Positions 11,526-22,821 of a stretch of DNA of 64,000 nucleotides are shown here, one piece after another. The notes beneath the pieces are model-generated. The model saw only the letters and a program-made list of their open reading frames with translations. It searched no databases and had not been told where the DNA came from. Position numbers and translations under genes: made by a program. The DNA is from Larix kaempferi. Lineage: Eukaryota; Streptophyta; Pinopsida; Pinales; Pinaceae. Positions within the stretch are counted from its first letter, which is position 1. Every line of letters begins with the position of its first letter. The stretch is from the NCBI GenBank assembly GCA_027924585.1, contig BSBM01000076.1, forward strand, positions 5,036,501-5,100,500. Reading direction: 5' to 3'.

Positions 11526-11530
11526 CAGCA

Positions 11531-12617
11531 TATTTGTAGACTTTACCTGGTTGCCTATGCACTAACCCTATTCATAGGGATGGGGTTAGCTCTTATAGGT
11601 ATTTTTGCTTGGATTTCTGGGAGAGGCGGATGTTGACAGGGCATGCCAAACAATTGGTGATGATCATAGTGGCGCAACGATTGCATGATGGTCTCCTTTT
11701 GAGGTTAGCCTGGAATCCTGGGATTGCAATAGTGGATAGTACAGCAGCTGAAATGGAGGCGAGAGTCAGCTATCACTTCCAGGAGCTTATCTATATGATG
11801 CAGTGGATTAGTTTCCTAGGTGTAATACCTTATGAGGGATGGATATAGTGTTTACTGGCTTGGATGGTTGTGACTCTACAAGATGCTTTTTGTGTCGATA
11901 CTATGCAGGGTAGCGATGGATGCAGTAGGTACTTCGTCGTTCTCATATTGATCTGGGACCCCAGAATTATAGTGACTAGCAGTTTAGTGGTTGCTAGAGG
12001 TGAGAGGACCATTATTTATTTTCAGGAGCAGGGAATGGAGGTCTTAGTAGAGAGATTCTTTGAGGAGCTGGCCGAGCCTACACTATGGTTGATTACTCTA
12101 TTTACAGGAGGCTTCCATGAGATATCGTGTGATGGTACCTTGCAATACAGTGCTTTGAGCAGTAGGTGCTATAGATCTCCTAGGATGATTTGGGACCTTG
12201 GGATCATCCATGGATTCGGTTGGTTCAATTGAGGGATTGTGAAGTTGCGTTGGCATTGCTTGAGGATAAGCAATCTCTGGCGAGGGAAGATTTGTAATGT
12301 CCCGTTTTGACCAATTATGCAGTATCAAGGGACATGTGCAACATGCAGTGCGTAAGTCAAAATGCATGCAGCATGCATCACTAAATTTGCATGCATGCAT
12401 AATTTAGGTTGTATGCGACATGCAAAAAGTGAGTTGCATGCAAGAATAAAAGAAGGGCATGCGAAAAGTGAGTTGCATGCAGTCAAAAGAGAATAAAAGA
12501 AGACAAATTGACTTTTCTAGGTATCCATTGTTATTATTATTTGTTGAGAATTGCTTTGAGAGCCATTTAGGGTTGAGGTCAAGTGCCTTAGCCAATATTG
12601 GTTTCGACGGTGAAATC
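11531..12617. other. Uncharacterised stretch, no gene seen
   Basis: Homology to the gypsy linker ends near 11525 and the inverted repeat begins near 12618. Short open frames exist (for example 11609-11848 and 11864-12232, plus) but none shows a known motif or conservation within the window. The stretch holds the CATGCA-rich segment at 12330-12490. Confidence 0.5.
12330..12490. repeat. CATGCA (RY-motif) cluster
   Basis: About eight CATGCA hexamers, some overlapping, in roughly 160 bases, with AAAAGTGAGTTGCATGC present twice in a degenerate direct repeat. CATGCA is the plant RY element bound by B3-domain factors; whether it acts here is unknown, and the cluster may simply be a degenerate simple repeat. 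Confidence 0.55.
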
Positions 12618-14586
12618 TATCTGTCCTAGTCAAAATTCAAGAGGATATATCATACAAATCTTTCATCGTGAACTTCATTGAGAGAGTATTTATTGAGTTT
12701 TGGAGCAGAATATGAGTTACCTTGAAGTTGGGTGAATTGCCAACCTAGGGCTTTGTATTAGTAGATTTCATTGCTAAGAGAGGCGTCTCCATCTCTTGGA
12801 AGTCTGAGTACAAGAGGGTGTGACCACTAGCTAGTATCATAATGAGTTGACAGGGTGTATCAATCAGATTAGAGGAGCAACGTCTTCCTCTTGGACAGTT
12901 TCTTGACCATTCACCATAGTCATGGAAAATCTGGCCCATCATTCATCAATTCCGAGGGGCATCAAGCCATTGGCAACCACAGTTAAAACATGATCAGTTG
13001 GGTAGCCATTTATCATTCCAGAAGGGCGTCAAACTACTATTAGTCATCGATTAAAAAAAGCAAGAGCAAGAGCATACTAATAAATCATTAGGGCAGGGGT
13101 CTCCCTCCCTAAGACCTATGCATTCTTCATCCAAGTTGGGAAGAGATCATCCTCATAACGCTGAGTATCAGTTTGAAGGAAGTTGTAGCCTTGAAGAGGC
13201 TAGATTCACGTGAGAGGGGCATGCAAATAATCTGCTAAGACAACAAACCATCTCCATTAATAAGGGACCATTCTTATGCAAGTTACGTTGCTTGAAAGGC
13301 ATCAAACCATTGAAGAGGGGGCGTGATTCATAGTTGTAGCTTCTATCTCTTGGAAGAGCCCACGATCTCATGCATGGGCATTGTTGAAAGGTCAATTTAA
13401 GTCGTGGAGCCAGATTGGACCTCCATTCATCAAAGGAAAGGCGTTGCTGCTTATTAGGGCCTCTATTCTACTTGTTTGGGAGTGTATACCAGACAACATT
13501 TACAACCAACTCTTTACCACTGTTTTGGCGTCATCTACAACAATCTTTACCATCTTAATCCTCCTAGAAACACTGTATAAGGGGTTCTCTAAATTGCTAT
13601 ATTGGGATTTATAAAGTTTACTTATGGTATGCATATAAATTGAGACAACACTCATACAAACATATTGCAAGTAAATAATATACCGAACAAGAGTAGATAG
13701 TAGAACAACTAAGGAAAACACATGCAAAAAGGTAGAATAGAGGCCCTAATAAGCAACAACGCCTTTCCTTTGATGAATAGAGCTCCAATCTTTCTCCACG
13801 ACTTAACCTGACCTTTCAACGTTGCCCATGCTTGAGATCGTGGGCTCTTCCAAGAGATGGAAGCTACAACTATGAATCACGCCTTGTCTTCAATTGTTTA
13901 ATGCCTTTCAAGTAGCGTAACTTGCAGAAGAATGGTCCCTTATTAATGGAGATGGTTTGTTGTCTCAGTAGATTATTTGCATGCCCCTCTCACGTGAATC
14001 TGGCCTCTTCAAGGCCACCACGTCCTTAAAACTAATACTCAGTGTTATGAGGATGATCTCTGCCCAACTTAGATGAAGAATGCGTCGGTCTTATGGAAGG
14101 AGACCCCTGCCTTGACGATTTATTAGTATGCTCTTGCTCTTGCTCTTTTTATTGATGACAATAATAGTAGGTTGACACCCTTCTGGAATGATAAATAGAT
14201 GCCCAGCTGATCATGTTCTAACTGTGGTTTGTGAATGGCTTGCTACCCCTTGAAATTGATGAAGGATGGCCCAGACTTGCCACGACTATGGTGAATGGTC
14301 AAGCAATTGTCCAAGACGAAGACGTTGCTCCTCTAATTTGATTGATATGCCCTGTCAACTCACTGTGATACCAGCTGGTGGTCATGCCCTCTTGTACTCA
14401 TATTTCCAAGCGATGGAGGCGCCTCTCATAGCAATGAAATATTGCTAATACAAATCCCTAGGTTGGCAGTTCACCCAGCTTCAAGGTAACTCGTATTCTG
14501 CTCCAAAACTCAATAAATACACTCTCAATGAAGTTCACGATGATAGATCAACATGATCTATCCTATTGAATTGACATGGACAGATA
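12618..14586. repeat. Large inverted repeat (arms about 855 bp, spacer about 260 bp)
   Basis: Left arm 12618-13471 and right arm 13732-14586 are reverse complements of each other over their full length with scattered mismatches and small gaps. Inner ends read TTATTAGGGCCTCTATTCTAC and its complement; outer ends read TATCTGTCC and GGACAGATA. The spacer 13472-13731 is AT-rich and not coding. No target duplication is obvious outside the arms. A transcript across it would fold into a long imperfect hairpin. It could be a foldback-type or long-TIR transposon, or an inverted duplication. Confidence 0.8.
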
Positions 14587-14595
14587 TAAGCTACA

Positions 14596-15031
14596 TTATG
14601 GTCTCCCCAACTTCTCTGTCACGATCTCCCCAATTGCTGCCAACCTATCATGGACATGTGTGATCTTGGTGAGATACGAAGCTACATTATCAATCTTGGA
14701 CATCTTGGTGCTTCTGAGCTCATCCTTCAGCACCATCTTGTTGTTGTTGTTAATTTGATATAAACCTGTCAGAGCCTCCCACATCTCTTTGGCTAAGACT
14801 TCTTCTCAGTTATGTGAGGGATCAAATGATTCTTCACTGCATCTAAGATAATCCTATTGGCCTTCACATCCTTCAAATTGTGAGCTACCAGGTCCCTAGG
14901 ATTTGTCAATGGGGTCATCATGGAGTTGGCAAACTCCCACCACTCGTTCTCCATGAGAATGAAGGTGACCCTCTCCTTCTAGGGGATGTACCTTCCAACT
15001 TGTCTTCATACCTTATACCTGATGTAGCCAT
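14596..15031 (-). pseudogene. Copia gag N-terminal part, copy 1 (most downstream)
   Basis: UBN2-type copia Gag, the particle protein. From an ATG at 15031: MATSGIRYEDKLEGTS, a frameshifted piece reading VTFILMENEWWEFANSM, DAVKNHLIPHIT, an in-frame stop, then MWEALTGLYQINNNNKMVLK and LRSTKMSKIDNVASYLTKIT. This is the copia gag order (short N-terminus, W..A...L, LR..KM....V..YL..I). This copy continues furthest, to VTEKLGRP, before homology is lost. Stops and frameshifts make it non-functional. Confidence 0.75.
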
Positions 15032-15356
15032 CTTCAACTACTAGGATTTTTGTTACTGCACAAATTTTTGCTCGTTGCCTAGATTTCTGCCTGCTGCCTG
15101 AATTGTTGCTCGGGGCTTGTCTGGGGTTGCTCGGACCTCCTGCAGTCTTCTTGGTTATTTTTCTGGGCATCCCAAGTTTTTTTGGATGTTGCTTGGACCC
15201 GTTTTTGGGCTTCCTGAGATTCCTAATCGCTACTCTATCCTTTTCGGGATTGCCCAAAATTTTTGGATGTTGTTCTAGGCTACTCAAATTCTCTTGGGCC
15301 TCCCTGCAGCTACTCAGTGGCTGCCCTGCTTTGATGACTGCCTCTTGCAACGTATC

Positions 15357-15754
15357 TTGCTGCCAACCTATCACGGACATGTGTGATCTTGGTGAGATAC
15401 GAAGCTACATTATCAATCTTGGACATCTTGGTGCTTCTGAGCTCCTCCTTCAGCACCATCTTGTTGTTGTTGTTAATTTGATATAAACCTGTCAGAGCCT
15501 CCCACATCTCTTTGGCTAAGACTTCTTCTTAGTTATGTGAGGGATCAAATGATTCTTCACTGCATCTAAGATAATCCTATTGGCCTTCACATCCTTCAAA
15601 TTGTGAGCTACCAGGTCCCTAGGATTTGTCAATGGGGTCATCATGGAGTTGGCAAACTCCCACCACTCGTTCTCCATGAGAATGAAGGTGACCCTCTCCT
15701 TCTAGGGGATGTACCTTCCAACTTGTCTTCATACCTTATACCTGATGTAGCCAT
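15357..15754 (-). pseudogene. Copia gag N-terminal part, copy 2
   Basis: Second unit of the tandem array, with the same start (ATG at 15754) and the same defects as copy 1. It stops after HVRDRLAA, where the next leader copy begins, so it encodes only the first half of Gag. Confidence 0.75.
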
Positions 15755-16079
15755 CTTCAACTACTAGGATTTTTGTTACTGCACAAATTTTTGCTCGTTG
15801 CCTAGATTTCTGCCTGCTGCCTGAATTGTTGCTCGGGGTTTGTCTGGGGTTGCTCAGACCTCCTGCAGTCTTCTTGGTTATTTTTCTGGGCATCCCAAGT
15901 TTTTTTGGATGTTGCTTGGACCCGTTTTTGGGCTTCCTGAGATTCCTAATCGCTACTCTATCCTTTTCGGGATTGCCCAAAATTTTTGGATGTTGTTCTA
16001 GGCTACTCAAATTCTCTTGGGCCTCCCTGCAGCTACTCAGTGGCTGCCCTGCTTTGATGACTGCCTCTTGCAACGTATC

Positions 16080-16477
16080 TTGCTGCCAACCTATCACGGA
16101 CATGTGTGATCTTGGTGAGATACGAAGCTACATTATCAATCTTGGACATCTTGGTGCTTCTGAGCTCCTCCTTCAGCACCATCTTGTTGTTGTTGTTAAT
16201 TTGATATAAACCTGTCAGAGCCTCCCACATCTCTTTGGCTAAGACTTCTTCTCAGTTATGTGAGGGATCAAATGATTCTTCACTGCATCTAAGATAATCC
16301 TATTCGCCTTCACATCCTTCAAATTGTGAGCTACCAAGTCCCTAGGATTTGTCAATGGGGTCATCATGGAGTTGGCAAACTCCCACCACTCGTTCTCCAT
16401 GAGAATGAAGGTGACCCTCTCCTTCTAGGGGATGTACCTTCCAACTTGTCTTCATACCTTATACCTGATGTAGCCAT
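16080..16477 (-). pseudogene. Copia gag N-terminal part, copy 3 (next to the leader)
   Basis: Third unit, ATG at 16477, truncated at the same point as copy 2. Its upstream neighbour is the unique leader 16803-17029, so this is the copy in the original position relative to the LTR. Confidence 0.75.
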
Positions 16478-17029
16478 CTTCAACTACTAGGATTTTTGTT
16501 ACTGCAAAAATTTTTGCTCGTTGCCTAGATTTCTGCCTGCTGCCTGAATTGTTGCTCGGGGTTTGTCTGGGGTTGCTCGGACCTCCTGCAGTCTTCTTGG
16601 TTATTTTTCTGGGCATCCCAAGTTTTTTTGGATGTTGCTTGGACCCGTTTTTGGGCTTCCTGAGATTCCTAATCGCTACTCTATCCTTTTCGGGATTGCC
16701 CAAAATTTTTGGATGTTGTTCTAGGCTACTCAAATTCTCTTGGGCCTCCCTGCAACTACTCAGTGGCTGCCCTGCTTTGATGACTGCCTCTTGCAACGTA
16801 TCACATCTCCTCCTTGCGAAGACTCCCCATGTCTTGGCTACTCTTCCAGTGGTTGCGGCCAACTTCTAGCTCACATGGTCTATAGATTGTGACCATGTGT
16901 AGATGTATGGTGTGCAGTGGTTGTTGTATTGTCGTACGATATTTCTTTTTCCTTTTTTTATTAATTTTTTTTGTTCGTTTCTCATTGTAAGCCCCATGCC
17001 AAATCATGATTTCATCCTTAGAGTTTATC

Positions 17030-17041
17030 GCTATAATACCA
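17030..17041 (-). other. Primer binding site of copia C, tRNA-Met type
   Basis: Minus strand TGGTATTATAGC directly next to the LTR start, against TGGTATCAGAGC expected for the initiator tRNA-Met; two mismatches. Confidence 0.7.
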
Positions 17042-17704
17042 TGTTAAATTTTGAACCCAAATCTTATCTTTTGTTCCAATAATTATTAAATTATGAAAAA
17101 AAATACATTGATGTTCTTAATTATTATGTAGTGGAATAAAAATAGGAAATCATACACATTTGACACATGAATTTACCTTGGAAAACCCCAACTTGGGAAA
17201 AACCAACAAACAACTGATTTTATTAAGATAAAATCTTGGGCTCTCATCCTGGGAAAATGTCCCATTGGGGAATAATACAACATCAACAAGATAGCCTAGC
17301 CTATCACATGGTTTCTACCTTCTCTGCTACCCCTTATTCCTTTCCTCTAACCTTGCCATTGCACCTGCACACTTGGATGAAAGTCCTTCTCCAACCACTC
17401 AATGAGATCTCACTCACTCTATGTAACCGTTGTGTGTTTCCTCCTCTTCTTAGGCTCTCTTTTATGATATCTCAATGACCAAAACCCTAACCCTAGATCT
17501 CGAAAGTGATCGATGGCTGAGATTAGATCTCAAGCTTCACTTAAGATCAACGGCTATGACTTAACCTTAAGTTCACTTTTTAGTCATTAGCCAACATTAA
17601 CCTTAATTAATATGCTTTTCCTAAGTTAGACTTAGGAAAGAGATACAAAAATCACTTGCTCTTGGCCTATGCAGAAGTACCTATTTGAGCTACAATCATC
17701 AACA
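17042..17704 (-). repeat. 5' LTR of copia C
   Basis: Begins TGTTAAATTTTGAACCC beside the PBS and ends ATCATCAACA at 17704, giving TG...CA ends and about 663 bp. The inner end is certain from the PBS; the outer end is chosen because it gives a TG...CA pair and cannot be tested against a second LTR here. Confidence 0.6.
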
Positions 17705-19735
17705 CACCATGTTGACCAAGTTAAATTGTTGAAAAAAGTCAAACTTGGTCAAACTATCTAACTAATTACTGGAACTACTTTAGGCATTTGAAGAACATAT
17801 GATATCTTTGAAACCCTGAAACTCTGAATTGATGTTGTATTACAAATCAAAGTGTAATGTATACATGCAAACTGATCATAAGTGCGAGTCATCATATAGC
17901 ATAGCTCATGTAAACATGATTATATGATGTAAAAATCAAGCGTTATAAATAATGAATGTAAAACCATAAATTGCTGTAATTTGTATAGCAGTGGTAACAT
18001 GCACTTCAAGCCTATTCCTTTCAGGACTACCACTTGTTCAATTGAAGCTTCTAATTTTCAAAATTTTCTAGAGTTCATACTTGTGATATCCTCATAGATA
18101 GGATCATCCAATACGGTCTTTAAAGAAATACATTTTTCCTGTTTGTCCTTTCAAATCACATTCTATTAAATACATCTGGGCTTATTGGAAAGAACTAAAT
18201 GCAACTATTCCTAGAATTTAGGATGAAATGGGACTATCAAAAGTAGCAGTCATAAAATGCATGAGATATGAACCACACCTTTCTAGTCAATGAGTAAATC
18301 AAGCTAAATTCAGACAGGCCTCTGTCAGGAATCTAGACATTAAGCATCGATACATCATAAAATTGGTTCAAATCTTGTGTATCGGTTCAATGCAATGTAG
18401 TAAATATAGTAAAACTTCTATCCAACATGATCATTGAAGGAAAAAGACCAATATCAACAATGTTTTCCCATGAGAAGTAGGCCTTCACCACATTGTCGAA
18501 TTCACCCATTGTTAATAGTAGAATCAAACAAAATCACTAGCTGAAAAGTGAACACATCCTTGACAGAAAGGAGCGAGGCAATTATTGCTTAACATCAAGT
18601 TATCATCAATAAAAGGGACAAACAATTCAGTTGTCCCTCACAATTGGCTACTGCAAGCTAGAGAAATATTGCTATATCTAAAGGTCAACAACTTCATTCA
18701 TTCAAGTGTCTATATGACTGGGTATTGATGACTGCATTGAACTCACGAGGCTTCTCCAACACTAACATGCCATCTCTGTAGTAGTATTGATATCTTAAGC
18801 AAGGTTAAACACTTAAATTTCTATCAAAAATAAACTTACAGTGACAAGTACAGTGACAAGATTTATAAGTTTCTTTCATCAAAGGGATGAAAGCATCCAT
18901 GGATAGCTTTTCATCAAACTTATAAAGTTAAATACTACAAACATGCAAGCCACAAAGCATGCTTAGTCAATGCATGTAACCTCCTTCTTCAGAAAGCTTC
19001 TACTTGCTATGATCAATGGTTCACTAGAGTAACAGAATATTTACTTGCTATGATCAATGGTTCACTAGGGTGACGGAATGTTGAGCTCGCTTCTAAGAGT
19101 CCTTTTTGTTGTGGGCTGTCACAACCCATGGGCAACATGTTCCATACATTCTCAAAGTCATCCCACCATTTAGCTGCTGCTAATGAGGTAGCATGCCTAT
19201 ATGGTCCAACCCAAAAGTTGCGTTGAATGTCTCAATACCCTATGTTTTACTTAAATGTTATCTATTGTTTTAAAACAAAAAGCCTTCATGGCTGCTCTCT
19301 GTTCTTTATTTATAATAGTACAAGTTTAGAAAGTGGAAGTTTCGATCCCCTGATCTTAATATCCATAAACAATCTTAATACATCCATAAAACCCTCACTG
19401 TATTAATGATTTAGCACTATATTTTAATATGTAAATATTGTCACATATCTTAATTTTGTGTGCTAAGAGTCTTCTTAGCAATTTAATTGAAACCCTAATT
19501 GATATGTTATGATACTATTCAAATGTAGTATGAGGTAGAAAGACAAAGAATACATTCATTTAAATTCTTTCCTCATAATAAAATTTAATGGAAGTTACAC
19601 TAAACATACACTAATAAGACTGAACAAGGGTACCTATGTTCAGTTCTATTATCCTCCAGAACTTCAATAATACAACGAAGAATGTGTGGAACATACCCCA
19701 AATTTTACTAAATTTTGTTTTACTACTTATGTAAC
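17705..19735. other. Unannotated 2-kb stretch
   Basis: AT-rich. The first bases contain GTTGACC and TCAAACTTGG blocks reminiscent of a region in the gypsy LTRs, so the start may be a decayed LTR piece. A partial 46-bp direct repeat lies near 18990-19070 (CTTGCTATGATCAATGGTTC twice). No open frame with recognisable motifs. Confidence 0.4.
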
Positions 19736-22585
19736 TGTTATCACACAACTTGTAGTTGTCCCAAAAGGTGATCCTATCTAGGATGGTAGAGGCATTGGAC
19801 AACTAAAGAGGTGACCCAAGATATGCCACGTTTCCCAAGGTAAATGGTTGTCACGTTAACCGAGACACTCTTCACTTTAGATCCAGCCTAAGAAACACCA
19901 AGGGGGAGACCCTAGCTAACCAATGAAGGCTAGCGAACCTACTTTAGAACTCCTAGGGAAATGTGAAATTGAAAAAGGAGAAGATCAAGAGTGATGGATC
20001 TAGATCTAGGAATTATAAGTGGACACATAGAGTTAGGGATTGGCTGAGGAAGCCTATGGAATGGAAAATACTCAACCAATGAAATGATTATGCCACTTAT
20101 TAAATTAGGTGAATAGATCTAGATAGATCTAATGCCAATCAAGAAAACCCAAGTGGGTCCCACCCTTAAAATATGGGAAATGAGTGAAACGGGGTCCACA
20201 AGGTGAAATTAAGGTTCAAATGGCACTAGGAGGTTGGATAAATAGCAGATCTAATGTTTAAAGGCAAATGTAGCACAACCCATGTGATAGATCCAGAAAG
20301 ATGCATAAAACCCACAAGTGCGTCCCCCTCAAGAGATGATCAGTGCCTTAGATCGGGGTTCAAATGGAGTTGGAATGAAACCAAACTTTAGCTATGATGT
20401 TCTTTAATTTATTTAGAGGTGGGTTTTATGTTTTAAGCCCAAATAATCGCCAGATCTATCAGATCTAAAAATATAGGGTTTTAACAATGAGGGTTTGAAG
20501 TGAGCAATGGGTAAAATGCATGAAAATAGATACGTACCTTGTAGATCTTACCTCTTAAGCTTGTGACTACCTTGCAAATTGATAATCCTTCCCAAGTGAG
20601 GCAATCAAGAGTGTGATCCAGCTCCTCCAAGTGAAATCGCCATCCCTCCAGAGTGACAAGTGCACCCTTCCCCTACAAAAAACTATCTATATGAGAACCG
20701 ATCTAGCATGAAAATGACTGTAAAGCAGAAAAGATGAAACAAGTAGCATCAAATATGTTATGAATATACAATAATGATACTCCCTGAGACGAAGAACAAT
20801 CCAAAGGTAAGATATGGGGTTTCCCCACAATAGCGTCCCCTCAAGTCGTCCTCCTCTTCCACCACACGACCTCCCTGCAAAGAAAACGTTTGGAGCAACA
20901 AGATCGACAATGATAACACAGAGACAAGATTGTATATTCAACTTGCAAGAGCATCCATCAAAACCAGAGAAGCAGATCTGCAAAATAGTATTTTATTCCA
21001 GAGTTTCCATAGCCCAAAAGGTGCCTTTACAATAGGGGGGTCTCTTCCTTAAATAGGAATGAGAGACCAAAACCATAACCACTTTACAGACGAGTGGTGG
21101 AGATCAAAAGATAAACATAATACAATCAATGGCTATGATGAGCCGGAACAATATCACATGGATCAACTCACTAAGAGGGGTGCACACTCACTAAAAGAGG
21201 CCCTAGGGGGGGTCGCACCACATAAAAGTGACTTGGACAAGTGTAATGAGCACATGGTGGGGCTTGGAGGTATTAATATCCTTTACTAGCATCACCCCAT
21301 GGCACAATAACATAAGATATAACTCAACAACATGTCAAAGTAACCAAATGATCAAATCGTGCCCCCGCTCAATGAGAGAATAATACATCAAATCACAACC
21401 CGGAGAGTGTGTGGACCCCATTGACTGCTGCAAGATGATCTGGAAGGAGTGGGATACATCACAAATGAACTCTGTAAAAACCTCATGCCAAAACCTTGCC
21501 TCAATTTCCCAAATCGATTTCCTCAATGACCTTTTTATCTCATTTTTATTCCACCGAAAAATCATCAAAATGCTTGTAGCTCACTACTTGGTGTCCCGGA
21601 CACAAATTATGACTGCACCAACATGTCTGGAGATGGGGTAATATGGTAATAACAAGTGGTTGGACCCAGGCTAGAAATGCCTGATGCTGTAAGTGCAAAT
21701 GGTTAAAGCATGCTCTATTAATCATTATGATAGCAAGAGTTAAAGTATTAAGCATCATTTCACTGGCAGTTAATAGATAATTATACCATGTACAAATTTA
21801 AATAATCATTTACTCAAGATAGAACCTCAGGAATATACTCATTTTGTAGACATGAACATTTTGCTAGCAAAGGGTGAGGGTGAAGAATGCAAGGCCTAGG
21901 ATAAGGGGATGACTTGACTTACTCAACACTGTGATACTTTGGCTAAGGGAAAGGGAGTACACACTTAAGCATATGTCGGATAATAAACACACAGGGAATG
22001 GTAGTGTCTCACAAATGGAATAAGTTGTTCAGAGAAGTGCTTATTCAGCCTTGGCAAATGTCTCCAACTTACATCCAAGCTGAAACAACTCCGTGAGGAT
22101 CTTTTCTAGAAGCGCGATGGTTGGGTGCCCGACTAACCATAAATTGAGGTTCTAGTGGACACTTAGAATTAGCTATTCGTTACTCCATCTCACATCACAA
22201 CCCATAGGATTTGTGAGGAATTAATCATTACATTTAATTTCTGGCCAGCAGTCCTTGGATTTAGCATATATTTAACCACTTCCTTTTAGGCCTTTATGAC
22301 CATTTTTTGGATTTTGCATGTGCTTAGAAGCACAACTAATCACAACTCACATCCAGGGTGCTTTAACATTTCATTTTCCAAAGCCCACTTTCATTGTGCT
22401 AAGAAGCACAGTTTTATTTGTTTCCATGGGCTTGCATAAAAGATAGTATAATAGTTTCCATATGCACGTAATGATGGTAGTACAATTTGCTTCAGGTTTT
22501 AACCAACACAACTCAAGCAACTAGGGAGATTCTCCACAATCAGGACCAAACATCGGGGCAACTGACTAGAGTGATCAAGGTATCA
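19736..22585 (-). repeat. L3: gypsy LTR, truncated at its right end
   Basis: Starts TGTTATCACACAACTTGTAG, the same subtype as L6, and follows L6 to about 22585 (GATCAAGGTAT), where L6 continues for more than 1.5 kb and L3 stops. The first bases of the LTR in its own orientation are therefore lost. The left flank GTAAC is a possible target duplication whose partner is missing. Confidence 0.75.
21046..21055 (-). promoter_or_regulatory. Putative TATA region of L3
   Basis: Minus strand CCTATTTAAGGAAGAGA, the family motif with one base lost from TTTAAA, in the same LTR context as the other copies. Confidence 0.35.
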
Positions 22586-22821
22586 TAACTAGTGGGATTC
22601 TCCAGTGTTATTACCCCATTCATATTCCTAAAGTTGATTTTCAATCATGATGTTCACTTGATTGTTTCTCAAAAGCAATCTGACTATTCTCACCTTTTTC
22701 CTCCTCTTCAGTGAAATGACTAAAATCTGAGTCAGAATTTGGATTGTTTGAACATTGATTAGGACAATCGTCAACCATGTGATGATTATGAGGCTGCTCT
22801 TTTAGAGACGCTTTAGTGGAG

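Larger units (their letters stand above)
5455..11530 (-). mobile_element. Ty3/gypsy element B (3' LTR and 3' part of the internal region), 5' part missing
   Basis: Read on the minus strand: linker with two repeat blocks, Ser/Pro-rich stretch, integrase-like tail, then a complete LTR beginning TGTTATCACATATATAG at 9598 and ending GTGATAACA at 5455. The linker is clearly homologous to that of element A (RRINL.LLRNEFAEEIEELR; DSLSHLS.EDGN). Homology to element A stops near 11520-11530, after which unrelated DNA follows, so the 5' end is lost. The simplest reading is that B inserted into A and later lost its 5' half by deletion or replacement. Confidence 0.75.
14634..16802 (-). repeat. Three 723-bp tandem units (copia leader plus gag start)
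   Basis: Units 14634-15356, 15357-16079 and 16080-16802 have exactly the same length and differ from each other at only a handful of positions each, well under 2 percent by eye. In element orientation each unit runs from GATACGTTGCAAG in the leader to GATAGGTTGGCAGCAA within gag; the two edges share GATA.GTTG, a possible microhomology. 723 is divisible by three (241 codons). Confidence 0.92.
14587..17704 (-). mobile_element. Ty1/copia remnant C: 5' LTR, PBS, leader and triplicated gag
   Basis: On the minus strand, from the right: LTR 17042-17704, a tRNA-Met-type PBS, a leader, then three tandem leader-plus-gag units. The 3' part of gag, protease, integrase, RT and the 3' LTR are missing; sequence changes at about 14587 into the inverted repeat. 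Confidence 0.75.

Noticed and set aside
12745-14448. Similar small proteins from both arms of the inverted repeat (CSSNLID.PCQL...) as a duplicated gene
   Set aside because: The likeness follows from the DNA inverted repeat; frames are short, open only by chance, and carry no known motif.
14634-16802. CRISPR-like or satellite array
   Set aside because: Units are 723 bp without spacers and code for copia gag in a plant-type genome; three units inside one retroelement do not make a satellite.
15103-16869. Repeated plus-strand frames of 106-127 residues with a hydrophobic, membrane-like look
   Set aside because: They are the antisense of the triplicated copia leader and gag; repetition is due to the DNA array and not to protein selection.
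19731-19735. GTAAC before L3 as the partner of GTAAC before L2 (5450-5454)
   Set aside because: Both lie on the left of an LTR in the same orientation; a target duplication would need one on the right of the element. Five bases can agree by chance.
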